Of a DNA stretch of 64,000 nt, positions 57,475 through 64,000 are shown in pieces. The stretch spans positions 124,001 to 188,000 of the forward strand of contig NZ_FOKZ01000005.1 in NCBI RefSeq assembly GCF_900112285.1, in the 5' to 3' direction. The stretch's first letter is position 1. Each line of letters opens with the position of its first letter. Made by a program: the position numbers and the translations under genes. The notes beneath the pieces were generated by a model that did no database searches, was not told where the DNA came from, and worked only from the letters and a program-made list of their open reading frames with translations. This DNA is from Polaromonas sp. OV174 (GTDB taxonomy: Bacteria > Pseudomonadota > Gammaproteobacteria > Burkholderiales > Burkholderiaceae_C).

Positions 57475-57870
57475 CTATTTCGATTTTTCAGCCTTGCTGA
57501 GCAGTGTCTTGGCCTCTTTTTCATGGGTGCGGATTTCATCCAGATTGGCCTGCAGGTCCAGCAGTTGCGCCTCCAGCTTTTTGCGGTGCTCGGTCAGCAC
57601 AGCCAGGAACTTCTTCAATTGCGGCGCCGTGTCGCGCGGGCTGTCGTAGGAGTCGATGATTTCCTTGGCTTCGACCAAGGACAGCCCCAGGCGCTTGGCG
57701 CGCAGCGTGAGCTTGAGCCGGGTGCGGTCGCGCGCCGTGTAGACGCGGTTGCGCCCGCCTGGCCCCTCGCGCAGGGGTTGCAGTAGCCCCATATCCTCGT
57801 AAAACCGCATGGCGCGGGTGGTCAGATCAAACTCTTTGGCGAGATCGCTGATGGTGTAGGTGGTGGCCAT
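57475..57870 (-). CDS. liuR: MerR-family regulator of leucine catabolism
   Basis: A 131-residue MerR regulator. N-terminal HTH TISDLAKEFDLTTRAMRFYE, wing GLLQPLREGPGGRNRVYTAR, then a long dimerisation helix (EHRKKLEAQLLDLQANLDEI). No cysteines for metal sensing; ligands in this group are branched-chain acyl-CoAs. The ATG at 57870 fits the family. Flanked by two palindromic operators; divergent from an MBL-fold gene. Confidence 0.9.
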   Translation of the reverse strand: MATTYTISDLAKEFDLTTRAMRFYEDMGLLQPLREGPGGRNRVYTARDRTRLKLTLRAKRLGLSLVEAKEIIDSYDSPRDTAPQLKKFLAVLTEHRKKLEAQLLDLQANLDEIRTHEKEAKTLLSKAEKSK

Positions 57871-57940
57871 GATGATAAGAAAAAAGCAAACAGGGGCAGA
57901 GGGAACAGCGTCAAACAAATGCGCTATCTACAATCAACAG

Positions 57941-57970
57941 ATATATTACGTTTACGTAAACGTCAAATAT
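57941..57970. promoter_or_regulatory. LiuR operator 2 (between liuR and the MBL gene)
   Basis: Core ACGTTTAC / GTAAACGT (57948-57963) as in operator 1, extended by ATAT ... ATAT outside two mismatched pairs. It lies 71 bp before the liuR ATG and 15 bp before the MBL-fold ATG, so it can control both divergent transcripts. Confidence 0.85.
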
Positions 57971-57984
57971 AACGTGGATCCGAC

Positions 57985-59082
57985 ATGAACCTTCTTGAAC
58001 AGCAACTCGACTACCCCTGGGGCGATACCTTGCCCGAGCAAGGCGCAAGCCTGGAACTGGCGCCAGGCATCAAATGGATTCGCATGGCCCTGCCCTTCGC
58101 GCTAGACCATATCAACCTGTGGCTGCTGCGCGATGAGATCGACGACCCGGATCGGCCCGGCGAAAAAATCCAGGGCTGGAGCATGGTCGACTGCTGCATC
58201 AGCCGGGATGAATCCAAGGCCCAGTGGGAAGCCATTTTTTCCACCCAGCTGGAAGGCTTACCGATTCTTCGCGTCATCGTGACCCATATGCATCCCGACC
58301 ACATCGGCCTGGCCTACTGGCTATGCCAGCGCTGGACCACGGCAAACCATGTGTGCCGTTTATGGATCAGCGCTACCGACTACCAGGCTGCGTGCCTGGC
58401 ATCGCAAAGCACGACCAGTTTTGGCGGCGACAAAGCGGCCAGGTTTTTTGCCTCTCACGGGCTGACCGATCCGGAGTCCGTCGAAAAAATCAGGGGCCGG
58501 ACCGGCTACTACCCCAGCATGGTGCCTGAGGTCCCGCCCAGCTTTTGCCGGTTGATGGACGGCAAATCCATACGCATTGGCGGACGCGACTGGCATTGCA
58601 TCAGTGGTTATGGCCATGCGCCCGAACATATTGCGTTGCATTGCGCCGAGGCCGGTTTGCTCATCAGCGGCGACATGGTGCTGCCGCGCATCTCCACCAA
58701 TGTGAGCGTCTACGACATAGAACCCGAAGCCGACGCGCTGACGCTGTTTCTGACCTCCATCGACAAATTTCTGCCGCTGGCGCCGCAAACGCTGGTTCTG
58801 CCCTCGCATGGCAAGCCCTTTCGCGGCCTGCAGACGCGCATCAGGCAGTTGCACGATCACCACCGGGATCGCCTTGAAGAAGTGCTGCAGGCCTGCGTCG
58901 CAAGCCCCTGCTGCGCCGCCGACATATTGCCCATCATGTTCAAGCGCAAGCTGGACTTGCACCAGACCACCTTCGCCATGGGCGAGGCGCTGGCGCATTT
59001 GCATACGCTGTGGCTGGGGGGACAACTCAGGCGCAGCCTGGACTCGGACGGGATTTACCGCTTTCGCAGCGCTCCAGGCTGA
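57985..59082 (+). CDS. Metallo-beta-lactamase-fold hydrolase
   Basis: A 365-residue MBL-fold protein. Zn motif THMHPDHIGLAYWL (HxHxDH) near residue 98; further ligands GYGHAPEHIALHC and ISGDMVLPRI; LPSHGKPFRGL carries the last His. Family members include thiolesterases; divergence from liuR and operator 2 overlap suggest a role with acyl-CoA or its hydrolysis in this pathway. The start at 57985 has GGATCC upstream. Confidence 0.88.
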   Translation: MNLLEQQLDYPWGDTLPEQGASLELAPGIKWIRMALPFALDHINLWLLRDEIDDPDRPGEKIQGWSMVDCCISRDESKAQWEAIFSTQLEGLPILRVIVTHMHPDHIGLAYWLCQRWTTANHVCRLWISATDYQAACLASQSTTSFGGDKAARFFASHGLTDPESVEKIRGRTGYYPSMVPEVPPSFCRLMDGKSIRIGGRDWHCISGYGHAPEHIALHCAEAGLLISGDMVLPRISTNVSVYDIEPEADALTLFLTSIDKFLPLAPQTLVLPSHGKPFRGLQTRIRQLHDHHRDRLEEVLQACVASPCCAADILPIMFKRKLDLHQTTFAMGEALAHLHTLWLGGQLRRSLDSDGIYRFRSAPG

Positions 59083-59092
59083 AGCCATCCCA

Positions 59093-59221
59093 GGGGAGAC
59101 AGAGAGCCACATGGTAGTAGAGCGAACGTAGGGGCTAGCGCGCCGCGAAGCGGCGCCCCGAGCAAGCGATGACCCCCTTGGGAGGCAGAGAGCCACACGC
59201 CAGTAGAGCGAGCGTGGGGGC
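59093..59221. repeat. Direct repeats with a hairpin between (family B-like)
   Basis: Two 42-bp copies (59093-59135 and 59180-59221) share GGGAG-CAGAGAGCCACA, AGTAGAGCGA and CGT-GGGG with about seven mismatches. Between them GCGCCGC-GAA-GCGGCGC (59140-59156) forms a hairpin. It follows the MBL gene and may terminate it and the converging response regulator. Confidence 0.7.
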
Positions 59222-59229
59222 CTGTTACT

Positions 59230-59874
59230 TCAGCGTCGCCACTTCCGGTTGGCCGTGACCAGCGCCGTCAGATAGCCGTGCAGCCAATCAAATTTGATGG
59301 GCTTTTGCAGCAGGTGGGCGTGCGGCGGCAATCCGCCCCGTGCCTCAATCGCCTCCAGCGGCAAGCCGCTGATCACGATGATCTGCATATCCGCCAGCTG
59401 ATGGTTGCGCTTCAGGGCTTTCAGCATTTCTATGCCGTCCACGCCAGGCATGGACAAGTCCGTGATCAGCAAATCCGGCCGCATGCTGGCGATGTCCATC
59501 AAGGCCTCAAGCGCCGATGGCATCCAGGTGCAATCAATGGGCAAGTCCCATTCTTCAAATTGGCAGCGGTAGAGCTCTCGGGTGTTTTCGTCGTCCTCGA
59601 CCATCAGCGCGCGCAAACGGTGCTTGGGATCGACATCAATGCGTGACAGTTGCGGGCTGTGTTTGGCCCGATAGGCATTGATGGACTGAATGGCAATGCG
59701 GCGGTGGCCGCCCAGTGTTTTCCAGGCCTCTATTTCGCCCTTTTCGACCAGCGACTGCACGGTGGCAACCGACAGCCCCAGCAGCTTGGCTGCATAGCTG
59801 GTGCCGCAGTAATCCTCACTGGAAAAGTCGGCTGCGGTAATGGCAGCCTCGAAGGATTTGGGCTCACGCGACAT
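59230..59874 (-). CDS. Response regulator with N-terminal excisionase-like HTH
   Basis: A 214-residue protein. Residues about 15-65 form a MerR/excisionase-type DNA-binding domain (SYAAKLLGLSVATVQSLVEK, WKTLGGHRRIAIQSINAY). Residues about 85-205 form a receiver: acidic pocket MVEDDENTR, phospho-Asp in DLLITDLSMPGVDG, Ser in IIVISGLP and Lys in LLQKPIKF. HTH before REC is the reverse of most response regulators. It follows the hybrid-length sensor kinase by 111 bp and is its likely partner. Confidence 0.9.
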   Translation of the reverse strand: MSREPKSFEAAITAADFSSEDYCGTSYAAKLLGLSVATVQSLVEKGEIEAWKTLGGHRRIAIQSINAYRAKHSPQLSRIDVDPKHRLRALMVEDDENTRELYRCQFEEWDLPIDCTWMPSALEALMDIASMRPDLLITDLSMPGVDGIEMLKALKRNHQLADMQIIVISGLPLEAIEARGGLPPHAHLLQKPIKFDWLHGYLTALVTANRKWRR

Positions 59875-59985
59875 GGCAGCCAAGAGGATGGACGAGATTC
59901 ATCATTTACAGCATTTTACTTATATTACGCAGCAGAAAAAGCCTAAATAGAGGGGGAAAAAGGATCTTGATCAACAGGCGTTGCG

Positions 59986-62900
59986 CTAAGCACTCACGGC
60001 CGCTCGCGGCAGGGTAAAAAAGAAACTCGCGCCCATTCCCGGTGCGGCCTCGGCCCACAGCCGACCGCCGTGGCGCCGGATCACACGGCTGACGGTGGCC
60101 AGCCCAATGCCGGTACCGGGAAACTCCGACACCGCGTGCAGACGCTGAAAGGGATTGAAAAGCTTGTCTGCATACGCCATATCGAAGCCAGCGCCATTGT
60201 CGCGCACAAAAAACACCGGCAGTCCTGCCGCATCGGTTTGCTGACCAACGCGAATCTCGGCCAAAACCTGTCGCGAAGTGAACTTCCAGGCATTTTTGAG
60301 GAGGTTTTCCATCACCACCCGGATCAGCCGTCCATCGCCATGCGCCTGCAGGCCACTTTCAATGTGAAGCACGACCTGACGCTCGGGGTGGTGCGCCAGG
60401 CACTCATCCAGAATGCCGCGGGCCAGCGCCGACAGATTCACAGGCTCATTGCGCAGGGGCGCGCGCGAGACCTGCGCCAGCGACAGCAAATCCTCAATCA
60501 GCTGCCCCATCTGCGCCACACCGGCCTGGATGCGGGAGAGATAGTGCGCCACCTTCTCGCCGGAATGGCCATCGACCTGCTTGGCCAACAAGCGGCTGAA
60601 GCCGTCAATGGTGTTGAGCGGCGAACGCAGATCGTGAGAGACCGAATACGAGAAGGCTTCAAGCTCCTGATTGGACAGACGCAAGGCGGCTTCAATGGTC
60701 TTGATCTCGGTGATATCGGTATCTATGCCAACCCAAAAAACCACCTCACCCTGATCATCGAGAACCGGTGATGCCCGATAAGACATGGTGTGATGGCTGC
60801 CGTCCTTGGCCCGCACGCGCCGTATGCCCGTGAACAGTGACTGGTTCGCCTTGGCAAGGCGCCAGTTTTCCTGGACTCCGGCCAGGTCTTCGGGATGTAT
60901 GGCGCCATACCATTGATTGCCTATCCAGTCCTCCAACACCCCGCCCACCAGATCAAACCAGGCGCGGTTGAAGTAAGTCACGGCGCCATTGGGCTTGATG
61001 GTCCAGATCACCTCTGGCGCCTGCTCTGCCAGCGCGCGAAACAAGGCCTCCTGGCGCGCCAGCGCGACGGTGCGTTCGCTGACGGTTTGCTCCAGTCCGG
61101 CATTGAGGCGGCTGACCTCTTGCAGCAAGCGGGAATTTTCTATCGCGATGGCAGCCAGTTGGGCCAGCTCCATCGCCACATACTCGTCCTGCTGCGTGAA
61201 CTCGCCCTCGTATTTGTCCGACAGCTGAAGCAGCCCGATGTTTTTTCCGGTGCGCCCCATCAGCGGTATCGCCAACCAGCCCCGCATCGCGAAAGACTTT
61301 CCGGCCTCGCCGTCTCGCCAGCGCGGGTGCGCTTCGATTTCGGTCCGCGTCAGCCGCATGGATCGGTTTTTCTCGCAGACCAGGGCGTCAAGGCCGCGGC
61401 CGTCCGGCGGGGCGATCCGCTCCCGCTCGCCCGCATATTTCTCGGACAGCGACAGCGCATTGATGGCTTGCGCCCAGTCACCGTCCGAGGCAAAGCTCAC
61501 CATCGCCAGGTGCGTGCCGATCACTCCGCGCGCCTGCTCAGCGATCTCCTGCATGGAGCCTTCCAGCGTCTGGTGCCAGGTAATGGCCTGGGTCGCATCG
61601 GCGGCGCGCTGCAAGGTGAACAGATAGTCCTGCACTTCTTTTTCGGCCTTGACCTGGGCGCTCACGTCCACCACCACGACAAAGCGAGCCGCCCGACCGG
61701 CATATTGAATGGAGTGCGACATCACATCCACCGGAAAGACCAAACCATCTTTGCGGCAGTGCCGCCAGCGCCCCCTTTTCCCCTCCACGGGTTTGCTCAG
61801 CTGCTTGCGCAAACGTCCACGGTCCGCCTCGGGAAGCACATCGAAAAGCGTCATCGACCGGAAATCTTCGAGTGTGTAGCCGTAGCTTAGAAGCGCCGCA
61901 CGGTTCACTGTCAGAAACCGCCTAGTGAGCGCGTCGTAAACCAGCATGGGCAACGGCGCCGTGTCAAACAACGCCGCATAGCGCTGCTCGCTCTCGATCA
62001 GCGCCTGCTCGGCCAGCTTTCGGCGGGTGATGTCCTGGACCACCCCGGTGCGGTAGAGCGTCCGACCCTCGCAGTCGGTCTGCAGGCTGTCGTACTGGTG
62101 CATCCAGCGTACTTCGCCCGTTGCCGTAATAATGCGGCATTCAAGCTCTGCCGGCTGCCCGGTTGCCGCCGCCACACTGTGCTGTCGCAGATAGTCCTCG
62201 CGATCGTCAGGATGAACCTGATCCCACAGCCGCTCAAGATGACCATCAAGAGAGTCGCGAGTCACGCCATACAAGTTGAAAATTTCGTCGGACGCCCACA
62301 ATGCCTGGGTCTGCAGGTTTTGCTCCCACACACCAATTCTCCCCAGACGCTGCGCATCCAGCAACCGACGCTGGGTCTCGGCCTGCTCCAGCTGCAGCCG
62401 TTCCATTTCCGTGACATCGGAGAAGACGCAGAGCGCACCCACGATGTCCTCGTCCTGGCGCATGGGGTGGTAGCGGCAACACAGCAGGCGGCCCTGCGGC
62501 GTAGCCGCATTGCGCATGAAGGTGAGCAGCAGTCCGTGCCCTCCCTTGAGCGCCCGGTTCAGGGGCAGCTCATCTTCGGCCAGCGGCGTGCAGGTATCGG
62601 GTGCAAAAAAACCCTGCTGCCCAATCCAGTCTGAGCTCAGCACCCGGGTGTTTTCATCAATCGACAAGATCTCTTTGGCCGGCTCGTTGATCAGCAGGGA
62701 GCGGCCCACGGCATCGACCGCGATCATGCCTTCATGCATGCTGTTGACGGTCAGCTCGAGCGCCGAATAGGCTTGCAAGCTTCTTTGCAGCTCCAGCTCC
62801 AGCGCCGACTCACGCTGCTGTAATGAATCGGCCATCAGGTTGAAGCCATCGGCAATCCGGGCGAACTCCTCCTTGCCCTTCAATGCGCCTATCGGAATCC

Positions 62901-63882
62901 GGGCATCGAGTTGCCCGCGCTGAATCTGCCGGGTTGCCGCCAAAATCTCCCGGGTCGGCTTCACAATCACACGCCCCCCCATCAGCCATGCCAGCCAGCC
63001 ACCGGCAAATGCCACCAGCGTCAAGAGCAGCAGCTCCCGCCCCAACTGTTGCAGAGCCGGCGCCAGCACCTCATCCCGGTCGGCGCTGACCGCGATGAAA
63101 AAAGGCGCCTCCTTGAGCTTGCCGGCAGGTAAAAAAGCAAAAATTCGCGGCTGGCCATTGCCGTCCGAACCTTCGGCCACACCGCTGTGCATGGTTTTAA
63201 CCGCTTCCTGAAGCAGCGGACTAGGCACCGCCTGCCCAATCAGCGCTGGATTGGATGGGGTCGCGGCCAGCACTATACCCTGTCGATCGGTGATCACCAG
63301 TCGTCGCCTCAGGGCCAGGGACGAATCTGCCAGCACCGTGGACAGCGCCTTGAGGTCAACGGTGGCAAAGGCCACCGCCGTCACCTGCTTCTTGTCATTC
63401 ATCACAGGCATGGCGAAGCCGACCACCGGCTTGCCCGCCGCCCGACCCATCAGGTAAGCACCGGCCACGAAATCGCGCTGCGCCAGCGCCGCCCGGAAAA
63501 AGTCTCTGTCTCCGCCATACATGGCTGCACCGCTGCCCAGGGCATCACAACGAAAGTTGCCGTCCAGACCGACGATGCCAAGATTGGCATAGATAGGCAA
63601 CTCCTCGCGCATGGTTTGCAGAAAGCGTCCGCAATCTGGGCCATGGCCGCCCGCCAAACCTGGAGCATGAACCATGGACAAAAGAATTTGCCGAGAGGCG
63701 TCGACCAACCGCTCCTGATTGGCCGCCACCAGTGACGCGGCAAACTTCAGGTTGTCAGTGGTCCGGCTGATGGCGGCATTGGCATTGAGCCAGGCCGTGA
63801 CCATAGAAAGCGCAAACAGCGGGAGTATGGCCGCCACCATGAGCATGACCAGGCGTACCCGTAGCGTGATCGGAACCTTCAT
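59986..63882 (-). CDS. Large membrane-bound multi-PAS/GAF sensor histidine kinase
   Basis: A 1298-residue kinase. Order: TM1 (about 9-30), periplasmic dCache-like sensor (about 35-280), TM2 (LLTLVAFAGGWLAWLMGG), HAMP, PAS (MHEGMIAVDAVGR), PAS (LGRIGVWEQNLQTQALW), PAS (YAALFDTAPLPMLVYDAL), GAF (about 760-930), coiled coil, PAS (APEVIWTIKPNGAVTYFNRA), HisKA with SHDLRSPLNTIDGFSRLLA (phospho-His) and HATPase (MENLLKNAWKFTS, VRDNGAGFDM, PGTGIGLATVSRV). It integrates outside and cytoplasmic signals; ligands unknown. The ATG overlaps the stop of an upstream gene (ATGA). Confidence 0.95.
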   Translation of the reverse strand: MKVPITLRVRLVMLMVAAILPLFALSMVTAWLNANAAISRTTDNLKFAASLVAANQERLVDASRQILLSMVHAPGLAGGHGPDCGRFLQTMREELPIYANLGIVGLDGNFRCDALGSGAAMYGGDRDFFRAALAQRDFVAGAYLMGRAAGKPVVGFAMPVMNDKKQVTAVAFATVDLKALSTVLADSSLALRRRLVITDRQGIVLAATPSNPALIGQAVPSPLLQEAVKTMHSGVAEGSDGNGQPRIFAFLPAGKLKEAPFFIAVSADRDEVLAPALQQLGRELLLLTLVAFAGGWLAWLMGGRVIVKPTREILAATRQIQRGQLDARIPIGALKGKEEFARIADGFNLMADSLQQRESALELELQRSLQAYSALELTVNSMHEGMIAVDAVGRSLLINEPAKEILSIDENTRVLSSDWIGQQGFFAPDTCTPLAEDELPLNRALKGGHGLLLTFMRNAATPQGRLLCCRYHPMRQDEDIVGALCVFSDVTEMERLQLEQAETQRRLLDAQRLGRIGVWEQNLQTQALWASDEIFNLYGVTRDSLDGHLERLWDQVHPDDREDYLRQHSVAAATGQPAELECRIITATGEVRWMHQYDSLQTDCEGRTLYRTGVVQDITRRKLAEQALIESEQRYAALFDTAPLPMLVYDALTRRFLTVNRAALLSYGYTLEDFRSMTLFDVLPEADRGRLRKQLSKPVEGKRGRWRHCRKDGLVFPVDVMSHSIQYAGRAARFVVVVDVSAQVKAEKEVQDYLFTLQRAADATQAITWHQTLEGSMQEIAEQARGVIGTHLAMVSFASDGDWAQAINALSLSEKYAGERERIAPPDGRGLDALVCEKNRSMRLTRTEIEAHPRWRDGEAGKSFAMRGWLAIPLMGRTGKNIGLLQLSDKYEGEFTQQDEYVAMELAQLAAIAIENSRLLQEVSRLNAGLEQTVSERTVALARQEALFRALAEQAPEVIWTIKPNGAVTYFNRAWFDLVGGVLEDWIGNQWYGAIHPEDLAGVQENWRLAKANQSLFTGIRRVRAKDGSHHTMSYRASPVLDDQGEVVFWVGIDTDITEIKTIEAALRLSNQELEAFSYSVSHDLRSPLNTIDGFSRLLAKQVDGHSGEKVAHYLSRIQAGVAQMGQLIEDLLSLAQVSRAPLRNEPVNLSALARGILDECLAHHPERQVVLHIESGLQAHGDGRLIRVVMENLLKNAWKFTSRQVLAEIRVGQQTDAAGLPVFFVRDNGAGFDMAYADKLFNPFQRLHAVSEFPGTGIGLATVSRVIRRHGGRLWAEAAPGMGASFFFTLPRAAVSA

Positions 63883-64000
63883 CGCAGCAGTCTATCTATC
63901 GAAGGTTGCGCCTTGGCTGACAAGTCCGTCAGCGCGCGCCTGGTGGCGCCATGCGTCAGGCACACGCAATGGATTCGTTGGCGTTCAGCCAATAGGCCTG
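63879..64000 (-). CDS. 3' end of an upstream gene overlapping the histidine kinase (partial)
   Basis: The frame is open from the window edge for 40 codons and ends in a TGA that overlaps the kinase ATG (ATGA). The visible C-terminus is LLAERQRIHCVCLTHGATRR, then ALTDLSAKAQ and PSIDRLLR. The overlap suggests a co-translated first gene of the signalling operon. Too short to name; it could be a periplasmic binding protein or another signalling component. Confidence 0.45.
   Translation of the reverse strand, partial: GLLAERQRIHCVCLTHGATRRALTDLSAKAQPSIDRLLR

Overview
The window is a contiguous piece of a high-GC betaproteobacterial chromosome, most likely Burkholderiales, family Comamonadaceae (Polaromonas/Rhodoferax-like). 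The evidence is protein style (TyrS, RplM-RpsI-ErpA, LiuABCDE, AceK), the gene order tyrS / M23 peptidase / anmK / erpA / rpsI-rplM, an S-adenosylhomocysteine (SAH) riboswitch in front of ahcY, and two families of short dispersed repeats that I recognise as typical of this family. I see no plasmid, phage, insertion sequence, CRISPR array, tRNA or rRNA. This is mainly core and catabolic chromosome.

Layout. 1-3200: three small exported proteins (HbpS-like, ankyrin, cupin) and an orphan beta-helix-like protein. 3200-11600: housekeeping block with tyrS, M23 endopeptidase, anmK, a multidrug MFS pump, erpA, rpsI, rplM (strong sigma70-type promoter) and rlmJ. 11600-14700: a GbsR/MarR-type regulator translationally coupled to cydA-cydB (bd-type, cyanide-insensitive-like quinol oxidase). 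14900-15700: a probable junction, with a DUF3558-like gene beside a truncated SRPBCC gene. 15700-19900: the activated-methyl unit ahcY-tlyA-metF-rlpA read from an SAH riboswitch. 19900-24400: a HAD phosphatase, an orphan beta-propeller protein, a Bug solute-binding protein and a divergent LysR regulator. 24400-30300: a double-length UvrA carrying four ABC modules.

30300-34900: small hypotheticals, an MHS-family transporter with a long periplasmic insert, a DsbA-like isomerase and a YbaK-DUF1289 fusion. 34900-45000: leucine degradation block 1 (acyl-CoA synthetase, liuB, liuC, DUF4126 protein, liuD, ghrA-like, HMG-CoA lyase) with a divergent AraC regulator. 45200-49200: patatin lipoprotein, HAD phosphatase, YchJ, a lipoprotein and a rhodanese. 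49300-59100: leucine degradation block 2 (liuR, thioesterase, liuA/ivd, carbonic anhydrase, aceK, thiolase, PPOX-like, SDR, acyl-CoA dehydrogenase). It carries two near-identical palindromic operators, one shared with a divergent metallo-beta-lactamase-fold gene. 59200-64000: a 1298-residue multi-PAS/GAF histidine kinase, a response regulator with an N-terminal excisionase-like HTH, and the end of an upstream gene.

How the genes work together. LiuA, LiuBD, LiuC and HMG-CoA lyase take isovaleryl-CoA to acetyl-CoA plus acetoacetate. Thiolase and acyl-CoA synthetase handle the products. AceK controls the glyoxylate branch point and carbonic anhydrase supplies bicarbonate for the biotin carboxylase, so block 2 looks like a programme for growth on acetyl-CoA-yielding substrates. 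AhcY, TlyA and MetF form a methyl-cycle operon that senses SAH directly through its leader RNA. The least familiar material is the tandem UvrA, the repeats that have become part of reading frames or supplied a start signal, and several orphan or fused proteins.
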